NCBI RefSeq assembly: GCF_002879855.1
Contig: NZ_PNYB01000002.1
Span: 310,001-374,000 of the forward strand
Direction of reading: 5' to 3'
DNA from: Trinickia soli
GTDB taxonomy: Bacteria > Pseudomonadota > Gammaproteobacteria > Burkholderiales > Burkholderiaceae
Length of the DNA stretch: 64,000 nucleotides
The notes below the pieces were generated by a model that was given only the letters and a program-made list of their open reading frames with translations, did no database searches and was not told the origin of the DNA. Positions within the stretch are counted from its first letter, which is position 1; every line of letters begins with the position of its first letter. Position numbers and translations under genes: made by a program. Below are positions 41,768-51,054 of the stretch, piece by piece.

Positions 41768-43027
41768 ATGTCGCAGGATGTTGAAACGGCGCACTTGTCT
41801 TCTCCTTCTCCGGCTTCCCCGCCGGCCTCGCCTTCCGCCGCATCCTCTGCGCGTTCGCCGCTGAGCTTGTCCTGGGTCGAGCGGCTCGTATCGATCGATA
41901 CGACGAGCCGCGTCCCGAACATCGGCTTGATCGAAATGGTGCGTGACGCCCTGGCGACGCTGGGCATCGCCTCGACATTGACGCACGACGATCGGGGCCA
42001 ATGGGCAAACCTGTTCGCGACGATCCCCGCACACGACGGTGCGACTCACGGCGGCGTCGTGCTGTCCGGTCATACCGATGTCGTCCCCGTTGACGGCCAG
42101 GCGTGGGACAGCGATCCGTTCAAGCCGCAGGTGCGCGAGGGTCGTCTGTACGGCCGCGGCACCTGCGATATGAAGGGCTTCATTGGCGCAGCACTCGCCC
42201 TCGTGCCCGAGATGCAGGCGACGCGGCTTGCCAAACCGATTCATCTCGCGCTTTCCTTCGACGAAGAAGTTGGCTGCACGGGTGCGCCCTACATGATCGC
42301 CGACTTGCAGCGGCGTGGGCTCACCCCCGAAGGCTGCATCGTCGGCGAGCCGACGAGCATGCGTCCGATCATTGCGCATAAGGGCATCAACGCTTACCGC
42401 TGTTGCGTACGTGGTCATGCAGCGCACTCGTCGCTGACGCCAAAGGGTTTGAACGCAATCGAGTACGCTGCGCGGCTGATTTGCCACATCCGCGACCTCG
42501 CCGACGAAATGCGTCGCGACGGCCCCTTCGACGAGTACTACGACGTGCCGTTCACGACGGCTCAAACCAGCACGATCGAAGGTGGCAACGCGATCAATAC
42601 CGTGCCGGCCGAGTGCCGGTTCGGCTTCGAGTTCCGCAATCTGCCCACGCTCGATCCCGAGGCGGTATTCACACGCATCCAACGCTACGCGCACGAGACG
42701 CTGCTGCCGCAAATGCGGCGCGAACATCCGAACGCGGCCATCGAGTTCACCAAGATCGCCGCGGCGCCCGGTCTCGACGCCTCCGAGCAAGCCGCGATCA
42801 CCGAACTCGTGCGCGCGCTGACGGCCAATCGCGAAACGCGCAAAGTTGCGTATGGCACCGAGGCGGGGCTGTTCGCGCGCGCCGGTGTGCCGAGCATCGT
42901 CTGCGGGCCTGGCGACATCGAGCAGGCGCACAAGCCCAACGAGTACGTGGAACTTGCGCAACTCGCGGCCTGCGAAGACTTCCTGCGCAAGTTCATCCAC
43001 AGCATGTCGGTCGACGCGCACGCATAG
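41768..43027 (+). CDS. argE: Acetylornithine deacetylase
   Basis: A 419-aa M20-family metallopeptidase-fold deacetylase acting in arginine synthesis. Metal ligands and catalytic residues: SGHTDVVPVDGQAW (His then Asp), GRGTCDMKGF (bridging Asp), SFDEEVGCTGA (catalytic Glu pair), IVGEPTSMRP and a late His in GDIEQAHKPNEYV. The Pro/Ser/Ala-rich first 30 residues are an extra, poorly conserved leader before LSWVERLVSIDTTS, so a later start is possible. The next gene starts 37 bases later on the same strand. Confidence 0.93.
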   Translation: MSQDVETAHLSSPSPASPPASPSAASSARSPLSLSWVERLVSIDTTSRVPNIGLIEMVRDALATLGIASTLTHDDRGQWANLFATIPAHDGATHGGVVLSGHTDVVPVDGQAWDSDPFKPQVREGRLYGRGTCDMKGFIGAALALVPEMQATRLAKPIHLALSFDEEVGCTGAPYMIADLQRRGLTPEGCIVGEPTSMRPIIAHKGINAYRCCVRGHAAHSSLTPKGLNAIEYAARLICHIRDLADEMRRDGPFDEYYDVPFTTAQTSTIEGGNAINTVPAECRFGFEFRNLPTLDPEAVFTRIQRYAHETLLPQMRREHPNAAIEFTKIAAAPGLDASEQAAITELVRALTANRETRKVAYGTEAGLFARAGVPSIVCGPGDIEQAHKPNEYVELAQLAACEDFLRKFIHSMSVDAHA

Positions 43028-43064
43028 CGCACAGCGATCGCCCTCTACCGAGGTGCCTCGAGCC

Positions 43065-44078
43065 ATGTCTACCGCCATTCCGCAACCGACCAATCGCACG
43101 ATCGATGCGGAGCCGATCCCGACGCTCGACGCGATCGCCACGCAGCACTTCGCGCTGACGCCCTGGGTGTTGCGCACGCCCGTGTTCGAGCGCCACGATT
43201 TTCCGTCGCTCGAAGGCACGGCGATCAACTTCAAGTTCGAATTGCTGCAAGCGAGCGGAACGTTCAAAGCGCGCGGCGCCTTCACGAATCTGCTCGCGCT
43301 CGACGCCGCGCAGCGCAGCGTCGGCGTGACCTGCGTCTCGGGCGGCAATCATGCGGCTGCCGTCGCCTACGCGGCGATGCGGCTCGGCGTCAGCGCGAAA
43401 GTCGTCGTCTTCCGCACGACGACACCGACGCGGATCGACTTGTGCAAACAGTATCGCGCCGAAGTCGTCGTGGCCGAGACGCCGGCGGAAGCGTTCGACA
43501 TCGTGCGCCGCATCGAAGCCGAGGAAGGCCGTTTCTTCATCCATCCGTTCAACGGCTATCGAACCGTGCTGGGCACCGCCACGCTCGGCTACGAATGGGC
43601 CACGCAAACGCCCGACCTCGACGCCGTGATCGTGCCCATAGGCGGCGGCGGGCTTGCCGCCGGCGTCTCGACTGCCCTGCGCCTCGCCAACCCTCGCGTA
43701 CATGTCTATGGTGTCGAGCCCGAAGGGGCCGATGCGATGGGCAAAAGCTTTGCCGCCAATCACACGATCAAAATGGGCGCGATGCATTCGATCGCCGATT
43801 CGCTGATGGCCCCGCACACGGAGCAATACAGCTACGAACTCTGTCGCCGCCATATCGATCGGCTGGTGACCGTCTCCGACGATGCGTTGCGCTCGGCCAT
43901 GCTCAAGCTCTTCACGCAGTTGAAAATCGCGGTGGAGCCAGCCTGTGCAGCCGCCACCGCTGCGCTGCTCGGGCCGTTGCGCGAAACGCTGCAAGGCAGG
44001 CGCGTAGGCGTGCTGCTGTGCGGCTCGAATACCGATGCGGCCACCTTCGCAGCGCACGTCCAAAACGCGCAGGGATAA
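43065..44078 (+). CDS. Threonine dehydratase-like PLP enzyme
   Basis: A 337-aa fold-type II PLP enzyme of the serine/threonine dehydratase family. The PLP lysine lies in LLQASGTFKARGAFTNL; CVSGGNHAAAVAYAA binds substrate carboxylate and the glycine loop PIGGGGLAAGVS binds phosphate. The C-terminal ACT regulatory domain of biosynthetic IlvA is missing, so this is the short catabolic type or a related deaminase such as hydroxyaspartate dehydratase. ATG 43065 begins MSTAIPQP; the frame continues upstream under argE as a shadow. It may be co-transcribed with argE. Confidence 0.88.
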   Translation: MSTAIPQPTNRTIDAEPIPTLDAIATQHFALTPWVLRTPVFERHDFPSLEGTAINFKFELLQASGTFKARGAFTNLLALDAAQRSVGVTCVSGGNHAAAVAYAAMRLGVSAKVVVFRTTTPTRIDLCKQYRAEVVVAETPAEAFDIVRRIEAEEGRFFIHPFNGYRTVLGTATLGYEWATQTPDLDAVIVPIGGGGLAAGVSTALRLANPRVHVYGVEPEGADAMGKSFAANHTIKMGAMHSIADSLMAPHTEQYSYELCRRHIDRLVTVSDDALRSAMLKLFTQLKIAVEPACAAATAALLGPLRETLQGRRVGVLLCGSNTDAATFAAHVQNAQG

Positions 44079-44095
44079 GGCACACGCTATGGAAC

Positions 44096-44131
44096 TTATC
44101 CCCAGTTTTTGTTGACAGACCTGTTGATAAG
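44096..44131. repeat. Composite inverted repeat, copy A (DnaA-box-like)
   Basis: TTATCCCCA on the + strand (44096-44104) and TTATCAACA on the minus strand (44130-44122) face each other as CTTATCCCCAG, 15 bases, CTGTTGATAAG. Each box differs from TTATCCACA by one base. The 15-base spacer ends GTTGACAGAC and is closely matched in copy B. Confidence 0.55.
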
Positions 44132-44153
44132 CTTTGGGCGATCGCGCTAAGCG

Positions 44154-44176
44154 GTTGTACACACAACGATTTTTTT
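44154..44176 (+). terminator. Weak terminator after the dehydratase gene
   Basis: GTTGT and ACAAC (44154-44158, 44163-44167) form a short stem with loop ACAC, followed by a tract of seven T (44170-44176). The stem is only 5 bp, so termination is uncertain. Confidence 0.4.
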
Positions 44177-44230
44177 GGCGCGCCTTGTTCGTGACGGATC
44201 GGAGCAATCTCGCGCCCGCAAGGCCCGCAT

Positions 44231-45379
44231 TCAGTCGCCATGTGCCTCGCGATAGACGGCAATGCCCTCCATCGGATCCATCGTTTCGCGCCAGGGAGCG
44301 CGTTCGAGCATGCGGCGGGTATCGTCATAGCCGGCGGTGCGGCGACGCGCGATCCCCGATGCGGAAAAGTCGATGTCCTTATGAAAATCGTCTTCGCCGA
44401 AACTCGGCGCATCAAGTTCGAGCACCTGCATGGTCGTGCCGCATCCCCACGCAAGAAGATCCTGAACGGCCTGCGTGTCGCGCATCGCCTCGGGAATGTA
44501 TTGCTCCAGTTCGCGGATCACATGGCGCAGCCGATGAATCTGGCGCTGCCGCTCCAGGTGACTCTGCGCGCGGCTCGAATATTGGATGTCGCGCTGGCGC
44601 ACCATGGCCTCGAGAATCGACTTGGGCTCGCGGCCCAACGCGGGCCAGAGCTGAACTGCGAAGATGACGGAACTGCGGCGCGGCCGATCGTCGAGCACAG
44701 CCTCGAGCGGCGTGTTCGAGTAGATGCCGCCATCCCAATACGACTCGCCATCGAGTTGTACCGAAGGAAACCCTGGCGGGAACGCAGCCGACGCCATCAC
44801 ATGGTCGACGCTGAGCGCCACGTCGCGATTCGTGAAGTAGCGCATCCGCGCATTGGCGACATGGACGGCGCCGACTGTCAACCGCACGGCACCGGTGTTG
44901 AGGTAGTCGAAATCGACGAGGTCGCGCAGCGTTTCGCGTAGCGGCCGTGTCGTATAAAACGACGCGAGCTCTCGCCCGAGCGGCGCTTGCACCCCCAGCC
45001 AGGCGAAGGGCGACGGGGTGAAGAACGTCGGGATGCCCTGAAGAAAAATCGAAGCGCGGCGCCACCAGTCGTCGAACGCCGGCAGCCATCCCGCCGTGGC
45101 ACTGCGCGCCGCGACGCGCGACCAGAATGCGTCGAGTTGCGCGAGCCGCTCGCCGGGAGGGTTGCCGGCGATGATGGCACCGTTGACGGCGCCGATCGAT
45201 GTGCCGATCACCCAGTCGGGCTCGATACCGGCTTCGTGCAGCGCCTCGTAGACGCCGACCTGATAAGCGCCGAGCGCCCCTCCGCCTTGCAGCACGAGCA
45301 CGATCTGTCCGGGAATTCCGGCACGCGCCGCGCGCTCGCTCGCCACTCCGCTACGGACGCCGCTCGAATTGTCTTGCAT
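44231..45379 (-). CDS. Patatin-like phospholipase
   Basis: A 382-aa patatin-family lipolytic protein. The oxyanion-hole stretch is LQGGGALGAYQ (31-41), catalytic Ser61 in IGTSIGAVNG and catalytic Asp216 in DGGIYSNTP. No signal peptide, so probably a cytoplasmic or membrane-associated hydrolase acting on phospholipids or acyl esters. C-terminal 100 residues are Arg/Glu-rich and helical. A strong GGAGGGG ribosome site precedes ATG 45379. It follows the PBP1A gene by 83 bases on the same strand. Confidence 0.9.
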   Translation of the reverse strand: MQDNSSGVRSGVASERAARAGIPGQIVLVLQGGGALGAYQVGVYEALHEAGIEPDWVIGTSIGAVNGAIIAGNPPGERLAQLDAFWSRVAARSATAGWLPAFDDWWRRASIFLQGIPTFFTPSPFAWLGVQAPLGRELASFYTTRPLRETLRDLVDFDYLNTGAVRLTVGAVHVANARMRYFTNRDVALSVDHVMASAAFPPGFPSVQLDGESYWDGGIYSNTPLEAVLDDRPRRSSVIFAVQLWPALGREPKSILEAMVRQRDIQYSSRAQSHLERQRQIHRLRHVIRELEQYIPEAMRDTQAVQDLLAWGCGTTMQVLELDAPSFGEDDFHKDIDFSASGIARRRTAGYDDTRRMLERAPWRETMDPMEGIAVYREAHGD

Positions 45380-45462
45380 TCGCCCCTCCGTCGTCTCTCG
45401 TCAATCCATCGACCAAGATACGCAGGCGAGCCATGTCTGGATGCGTCGCGCGGCGCCGTGCG

Positions 45463-47934
45463 TTACGGCCGGTTGTCCTCGAACAGATTCAGAATCTGCT
45501 TTTGCTCCTGCTTGGTCACATCGGGCGTCGCCAAGCCAGCCGGGCCGACCGTTCCGACTGCGTCGCTCGCCCCTGACCCTGCCAGCGCGCTACCGGAGTC
45601 GGTGCCAATGCTCGCGACAAAACCGTTGCCGGGCACGCGGTCGGCCATGTAGATTTCGCCGTCGACGGTGGCGACGCCCTCGGGCATCGGCATCGGCTGG
45701 TCCGGTACGCCGCGCAACGCACGGCTCATGTAGTCGACCCAGATCGGCAGCGCGAGCTGCGCGCCGAATTCGCGGCTTCCAAGGCTCTTCGGCTGATCGT
45801 AGCCCATCCAGGCTACGGCGACGAGCGTCGGCTGATAGCCGGCGAACCAACCGTCCTTCGCGTCATTCGTCGTACCCGTCTTGCCTGCAAGGTCGGAACG
45901 ATGCAGCACGTTCGTGCCCGCGCCCGTGCCCGCCGTCGCGACCGAATGCAGCAGGCTGTTCATGATGTAGGCATTGGCGCCGCTGATCGTACGCGGCGCA
46001 TTCTGCCCTGCCACGATCGGCTGCGCTTTCGACACCGGCTGGCCTCGCGCATCGTCCACTTCGGCGATCAGATAGGGATTGACGCGGTAGCCGCCGTTGG
46101 CGAACACCGAATAAGCCGCGGCCGATTGCAACGGCGTGACCAGCCCCGCGCCGAGCGCCATCGGCAGATACGGCGGCGTCTTGTCGGCATCGAAGCCAAA
46201 CCGCTGCGTCACGTAGTCTTGCGCGTACTTCGTGCCGATGTACGACAGAATGCGGATCGAGACGAGGTTCTTCGATTTTTCGAGCGCGACGCGCATCGTC
46301 ATCGGCCCTTCGGGCTGATCGTCGTCCTTCGGCTCCCACGGATCGCCGCCCGGCGTGCTGGGCGGGAAATACAGCGGCGCATCGTTGATGATCGTCGCCG
46401 GCGCGAGCCCCTTCTCGAGCGACGCGGAATAGATGAACGGCTTGAAACTCGAGCCGGGCTGACGCCACGCCTGCGTAACGTGATTGAACTTGTTCTTGTT
46501 GAAATCGAAGCCGCCCACGAGCGCACGCACGGCACCGTCTTGCGGGGCCAGCGAAACGAGCGCGCCTTCGACCTGCGGAAGCTGCGTGATCTGCCAGTTG
46601 CCCTTTGCATCGGGCATGAGGCGCACGATCGAGCCGACGCGAATACGCTGAGCCTGCGACGCGCGTGGTCCGAGCGCGAACGCCGCGAAACGCAGGCCTT
46701 CGCCCGTCACCTTCTCGATGCCGCCGTCGACGAGCTGCACCGTCAATTCTTTCGGGCTGGCGGCCGTCACGACACCGGCGACGAGTTCGCCGTCGTCGGG
46801 GTGATCGGCGAGCGCGTCGTCGATCGCTTCGTCGCGATCGTCGCCCGCAGCGGGCAGCTCGACGAACCCTTCGGGCCCGCGATAACCGTGACGGCGCTCA
46901 TAGTCCATCACGCCCTTGCGCACAGCCCGATATGCAGCGTCCTGATCGGCCGAGTCGATCGTCGTCGTGACGGTCAGCCCGCGCGTATAGGTTTCGTCCT
47001 TGTACTGCGCATACATCATCTGCCGCACCATTTCGGCCACGTACTCGGCGTGAACGCTGTACTCCGTGCCCGCGGATTTCGTGTGAATCGGCTCCTTGAC
47101 GGCCTCGTCGTACTGCGCCTGCGTGATGTACCCCAGTTCGAACATCCGCTTCAGGATGTATTCCTGGCGAATCTTCGCGCGCTTCGGATTGACCACCGGG
47201 TTGTAGGCCGATGGCGCCTTCGGCAGCCCGGCCAGCATCGCCGCCTCGGCGAGCGAGATGTTCTTCAGATCCTTGCCGAAGTACACGCGTGCGGCCGCCG
47301 CAAACCCGTACGCGCGCTCACCGAGATAAATCTGATTCATGTAGAGCTCGAGAATTTGATCTTTCGTGAGCGCCCGCTCGATTTTGTAGGCGAGCATCAT
47401 TTCGTAGATCTTGCGCGTGTAGGTCTTTTCGCTCGACAGGAAGAAGTTGCGAGCCACCTGCATCGTGATCGTGCTCGCGCCTTGCGAGGCGCCGCCGTGC
47501 AACAGATCGGCCGTGCCGGCGCGCAGGATGCCGATGAAATCGACGCCGCCATGCTCATAGAAACGGTAATCCTCGATCGCGAGCACCGCCTTCTTCATCA
47601 CATCGGGAATATCGGCAAAGCGGACCAGGCTGCGCCGCTCTTCGCCGAATTCGCCGATCAGCACGTGATCGGCGGTATAGACCCGCAGCGGCACCTTCGG
47701 GCGATAGTCGGTCAGCGCATCGAGCGAAGGCAACTGCGGCGCCATGACGATGAGCGCGTAACCGACGATCAACGCGCCGACCACGGCCGCGGTGGCAACG
47801 AGGCCCGCGAACGCCAGCACAATCCGGCCGCCGAGCGAACGGCTTGCGCTTCGGGGGCTTCGGTTGGCAGGTTGGGAGGGGACTCGGTCGTCGGCCGAGC
47901 GGCCATCGGAAGGTGGTCGTTTAATGATAGGCAT
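45463..47934 (-). CDS. mrcA: Penicillin-binding protein 1A, bifunctional
   Basis: An 823-aa class A penicillin-binding protein making and cross-linking peptidoglycan in the periplasm. A 36-residue basic cytoplasmic tail precedes one membrane anchor (about residues 37-64). The glycosyltransferase has catalytic Glu121 in LAIEDYRFYEHGG, and STITMQVARNFFLS. The transpeptidase has the SxxK Ser495 in QPGSSFKPF and KTGTTNDAKDGWFAGY near residue 710. An OB-like insert (about 350-450) is as in PBP1A. The ribosome site is weak. A long intergenic region with a conserved palindrome lies upstream. Confidence 0.95.
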   Translation of the reverse strand: MPIIKRPPSDGRSADDRVPSQPANRSPRSASRSLGGRIVLAFAGLVATAAVVGALIVGYALIVMAPQLPSLDALTDYRPKVPLRVYTADHVLIGEFGEERRSLVRFADIPDVMKKAVLAIEDYRFYEHGGVDFIGILRAGTADLLHGGASQGASTITMQVARNFFLSSEKTYTRKIYEMMLAYKIERALTKDQILELYMNQIYLGERAYGFAAAARVYFGKDLKNISLAEAAMLAGLPKAPSAYNPVVNPKRAKIRQEYILKRMFELGYITQAQYDEAVKEPIHTKSAGTEYSVHAEYVAEMVRQMMYAQYKDETYTRGLTVTTTIDSADQDAAYRAVRKGVMDYERRHGYRGPEGFVELPAAGDDRDEAIDDALADHPDDGELVAGVVTAASPKELTVQLVDGGIEKVTGEGLRFAAFALGPRASQAQRIRVGSIVRLMPDAKGNWQITQLPQVEGALVSLAPQDGAVRALVGGFDFNKNKFNHVTQAWRQPGSSFKPFIYSASLEKGLAPATIINDAPLYFPPSTPGGDPWEPKDDDQPEGPMTMRVALEKSKNLVSIRILSYIGTKYAQDYVTQRFGFDADKTPPYLPMALGAGLVTPLQSAAAYSVFANGGYRVNPYLIAEVDDARGQPVSKAQPIVAGQNAPRTISGANAYIMNSLLHSVATAGTGAGTNVLHRSDLAGKTGTTNDAKDGWFAGYQPTLVAVAWMGYDQPKSLGSREFGAQLALPIWVDYMSRALRGVPDQPMPMPEGVATVDGEIYMADRVPGNGFVASIGTDSGSALAGSGASDAVGTVGPAGLATPDVTKQEQKQILNLFEDNRP

Positions 47935-48339
47935 GACGGCATGAATGGCGCGGCTCTCAGCGCCTCTTCGCCACGAGCGAAACCCGCAGCGTGACTCGCA
48001 ATGTGTATGTGTAGTGGTCTGGCGGCCGTATCCGGCTCACCGCCGAGCGTGAAACAACAGCGCATTTTAACGAAATCGCCAAGCCGGCACGGGAATTTCT
48101 TTTGTAAGAATTGAATGCAGAGCGGCAACCCTGTCCGATAGTCGCAGGTTATCAACAGAAAATGTTGAAAGACCTGTGGAGAACCTGCAGAAAACGCGCA
48201 TAAGTGCTTGATGGCGCACCAATATCGCGGCCGGGTGCGTTTGAGGGCAGCGCGTGCCGTCTTATGATGGAGGGCACCGTGGCGCCGGCCCTTTCCGCTT
48301 GTGCGCGCCGTACGACGTCTCCATGTTAGAGAGCCAACC
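47935..48339. other. 405-bp intergenic region, mrcA / RHH gene
   Basis: Divergent spacer between the PBP1A and ribbon-helix-helix genes. It holds the composite inverted repeat copy B and an A+T-rich patch near 48060-48115. No gene seen. Confidence 0.65.
48144..48188. repeat. Composite inverted repeat, copy B (DnaA-box-like)
   Basis: GCAGGTTATCAACAG (48144-48158) and CTGTGGAGAACCTGC (48174-48188) are inverted copies with two mismatches over 15 bases, spaced by 15 bases. Inside are TTATCAACA and, on the minus strand, TTCTCCACA. The spacer AAAATGTTGAAAGAC resembles the copy A spacer, and the layout is identical. Confidence 0.6.
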
Positions 48340-48864
48340 ATGAGCCAAAGCAGCGAACGTCTCGTCTTCTTCGTTACGCCCGCCCAAAAGCGCGTCCTCG
48401 CCGCCCGCGCCGAGCGCTTGGGCATCAGCCTGAGCGAACTCGTGCGGCGCGCCGTGCTCGCTTTTGACGAAACGGGTGAAGAAGTGCGAGCGGCGGGTCT
48501 CGTCGATCGGCTCGGCGCGGCGCGCAGTCAGATTGCCGAGAGCGACCGGCTGCGGCGCCTCGCGGCGGGCTCCGGCGTCGCGCCCGGACTCACGGGGCGC
48601 ACGCTTGCGCCCCTGCAAACGGCCGATGAAGCAAGCGCCGCCGCTGCTGCTTCGCGCCGTTCCACGCCGGCTGAGCCGGCGACGTCGGGCCGGGACGACG
48701 AGGAGAACGAAAATGTCGCGCCCAGCTTGTCGGTAGCCGCCGCGGTGGCGCGAGCGCTGGCGACCGACGCCTGCACTCGCCCCGACGATCGGCCCGACGC
48801 CGACGACGAAGCGGTCGTCGCCCGCGCGATCGCCAATCAATCGGGCGATTTAAGCCGTTTTTAA
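48340..48864 (+). CDS. Ribbon-helix-helix domain protein
   Basis: A 174-aa protein whose first 50 residues form a ribbon-helix-helix-type DNA-binding motif: beta strand LVFFVTP, then QKRVLAARAERLG, turn, and ISLSELVRRAVLAFD. The rest is Ala/Asp/Ser-rich, low complexity and ends in an acidic segment (RPDDRPDADDEA). It may be a transcriptional regulator or an antitoxin-like protein, but no toxin gene adjoins it. ATG 48340 has GAGAG before it; an upstream GTG-type extension is not needed. It could control the divergent mrcA or the downstream pspA genes. Confidence 0.72.
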   Translation: MSQSSERLVFFVTPAQKRVLAARAERLGISLSELVRRAVLAFDETGEEVRAAGLVDRLGAARSQIAESDRLRRLAAGSGVAPGLTGRTLAPLQTADEASAAAAASRRSTPAEPATSGRDDEENENVAPSLSVAAAVARALATDACTRPDDRPDADDEAVVARAIANQSGDLSRF

Positions 48865-49080
48865 CGATACCCTGTTGTACTATCCGCGGGCGGCAAAAAC
48901 GGGAAGCGATGACCGGGCAACTCTTGCAATCGGCCAGCGCGTCCCGACATTCGGCAAGCGCAACGCGCCGCCGACCCAGCGCCGCGCCGCCGGTTGCAAC
49001 GCGGCGTAGCATGTAGGCACGGGCACCGCCCACCGCCATCCGCCCGCGTTCGGCGCCGATTTCAATTCACGGAGGTTTTC

Positions 49081-49767
49081 ATGTCGTTATTCGACTCAAT
49101 TTCGCGTACTGTCAAAGGCTTGCTCAACGATGCTGCCGATTCCGTGCAGGATCCTTCGCGCGACGCGCGCCAGATCGTGCGCGAGCTCGACGACAGCATC
49201 GGCAAAGCCGAAAACGCGCTGATCGAGATCGAGGCGCAGGTCGCCATGCAGCAGAGCAAGCACGACGCCGCTGCGGAAAAGGCGAAAAAGTATGAAGACG
49301 GCGCCAAACGCGCGCTGCAATCGGGGGATGAAGGACTCGCGCGCGAAGCGCTGGCCGCCCAAGCGAATGCCGAGGCGGAACGCGACGCGCTGGCCAAGGA
49401 ACTCGCCACGCTCGAACCTTCCGTCGATCAGCTCAAAAGCCAGATCGCCGACATGCGCCAGCGCCGCAATGACCTCAACGCCCGCTCGAATATCCTGCAA
49501 GCGAAGCAGGAAATCGCTCAGGCGAAGGACGTCGCCGCCACCGCGCTGGGTGGCATCGGCGGCAAGAATCTGTCGGAAGACTTCCGCAAGCTCGAGGACA
49601 AGGTCGCGCTCTCGAACGCGCGCTCCGACGCGCGGTTGAACTCGGCCGATACGTCGTCGGGCAAGGCGCTCGAGGACAAGCTCGCGGCGCTCGACCGCGG
49701 CCCGACGGTCGAAGATCGGCTCGAGGCCCTCAAGAAGCAGATGAGCACGAATACGCCCGCGCAATGA
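49081..49767 (+). CDS. pspA: PspA/IM30 family membrane-stress protein
   Basis: A 228-aa PspA/Vipp1-family protein. It starts SLFDSISRTVKGLLNDA with an amphipathic helix and is then nearly all coiled coil (about residues 25-215: DARQIVRELDDSIGKAENAL, alanine- and glutamate-rich heptads, QIADMRQRRNDLNARS). Such proteins form ESCRT-III-like rings on inner membranes and help maintain the proton gradient. GGAGG precedes ATG 49081. The next gene, a membrane TPR protein, follows 112 bases later on the same strand, suggesting a stress operon without the classic pspBC genes. Confidence 0.92.
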   Translation: MSLFDSISRTVKGLLNDAADSVQDPSRDARQIVRELDDSIGKAENALIEIEAQVAMQQSKHDAAAEKAKKYEDGAKRALQSGDEGLAREALAAQANAEAERDALAKELATLEPSVDQLKSQIADMRQRRNDLNARSNILQAKQEIAQAKDVAATALGGIGGKNLSEDFRKLEDKVALSNARSDARLNSADTSSGKALEDKLAALDRGPTVEDRLEALKKQMSTNTPAQ

Positions 49768-49879
49768 CGTAAGGCAACGCGTTGCGCCAAGCCATGCCGA
49801 GCGGTCGGAGCAGCCAGGCGCACGCAGACTGAAACAGGTCGATGGTTATGGAGACGGGCGTTCGCGCCCGGTGGATTCA

Positions 49880-51052
49880 ATGAAAACATTCCTCGCGGCT
49901 GTGGGCGCCACACTGCTCTTTGCGTCGAGCGCGGTGTTCGCCGCGCCGAGCGCTCAGCAGGTCGAACGCGCCATGGCGCAAGGCAATTGGCAGCAAGCCG
50001 ATGCCGAGCTCACGCAGGTGCTCGCGGACCATCCGAACAACGCGCACGCCCACTACCTTTACGGCCAGGTGCTCGCCAACGAAGGCCGCAACGCCGAAGC
50101 GCTGGCGCAGATCGAGCAGGCCAAAACGCTCGATCCGCAGATCCGTTTCACGAACCCCGCCCGCTTCGCGCAAGTGGAAGCGCGCATGCGCGCAGCCGCC
50201 AATCGCGCAGGGACGCCGGCGCCGGCCCCGACGGCGCACAGCGCGGCCAACCCGTTCGTGCAGGCGCTGCCTTCTACGCCCGCTCCCAAGCATCACGGCC
50301 CGTCGATGGCCGCGTGGATCGGCTTGGCGGTGCTGATCGTGGCGATCGTCCTGATCCTGCGCTGGACGCTTCGGCGTGCCCGTTCGAACGAGGACGGCCG
50401 TGCCGACGAAGAACGCCGTGCGCAGTTGAAGCGCGCGACCGACTTGCTCAATGCGGCCCGCTCGCTCAAGCTGGACGCGCGTCTATCCACTTCGCAAGGC
50501 CATGAAACGCTCGCCAGCGAAGTCGAAAGCGTCGAGAACCAGCTGCGCGCGCTGGTCGAGTTGTTGTCGAACAACGGCAACCCGGTGCCGGCCTACCAGC
50601 TCGACGATCTGGCGCGCCAGCTCGATAGCTTGCGCGCACGGACCGAAGGGCGGCCCGATCCCAATGCGCAAGCCCCCGGCGCGGGCCCGTCGGCCTATGC
50701 GCAGGAAGCCGAGCGCCTGCAGCAACAACAAGCGCCGTACGGCATGCAACCGCCCTATCCGACCCAACAGCAACCGCCGGTTATCGTTCAGCAAGGCGGT
50801 GGCGGCATGGGCGGCATGGGCGGTCTGCTGACGGGCGTGCTGCTCGGCGAGGCCCTCTCGCATGGCCGCGACCGTGTGATCGAGCGCGACGTCATCGTCG
50901 ATGACGATGAAGCGCGCCGCCGCACCGCGGAACGGGACAATTCGGGCGGCGTCGATTTCGGCCAAGGTTCGAACGACTGGAACGACGACAGCGGCGGCGG
51001 TGGCGGCGTCGACTTCGGCAACGACGACTCGGGCGGCTGGAGCGATACCTGA
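49880..51052 (+). CDS. TPR-containing, membrane-anchored protein
   Basis: A 390-aa exported protein. Signal peptide LAAVGATLLFASSAVFAAPS with cleavage near residue 22; then one TPR-like unit (about residues 23-85, AMAQGNWQQADAEL, AHAHYLYGQVLANEG). A Pro/Ala linker leads to a membrane helix (about residues 145-163, AWIGLAVLIVAIVLILRW), a cytoplasmic helical region and a Gln/Pro-rich tail. The C-terminus is a Gly/Asp-rich repeat, GGVDFG-type, ending SGGWSDT, as in Burkholderia proteins co-encoded with PspA. ATG 49880 is preferred over GTG 49871. It lies between pspA and the monooxygenase gene. Function unknown, probably membrane stress-related. Confidence 0.8.
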   Translation: MKTFLAAVGATLLFASSAVFAAPSAQQVERAMAQGNWQQADAELTQVLADHPNNAHAHYLYGQVLANEGRNAEALAQIEQAKTLDPQIRFTNPARFAQVEARMRAAANRAGTPAPAPTAHSAANPFVQALPSTPAPKHHGPSMAAWIGLAVLIVAIVLILRWTLRRARSNEDGRADEERRAQLKRATDLLNAARSLKLDARLSTSQGHETLASEVESVENQLRALVELLSNNGNPVPAYQLDDLARQLDSLRARTEGRPDPNAQAPGAGPSAYAQEAERLQQQQAPYGMQPPYPTQQQPPVIVQQGGGGMGGMGGLLTGVLLGEALSHGRDRVIERDVIVDDDEARRRTAERDNSGGVDFGQGSNDWNDDSGGGGGVDFGNDDSGGWSDT

Positions 51053-51054
51053 GC

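Noticed and set aside
45901-47994. Open frame of 697 codons on the + strand opposite PBP1A
   Set aside because: Antisense shadow; PBP1A has all catalytic motifs and this frame has none.
48340-48864. Ribbon-helix-helix gene as the antitoxin of a toxin-antitoxin pair
   Set aside because: No small toxin-like gene adjoins it on either side, and the long low-complexity tail is unlike typical antitoxins.
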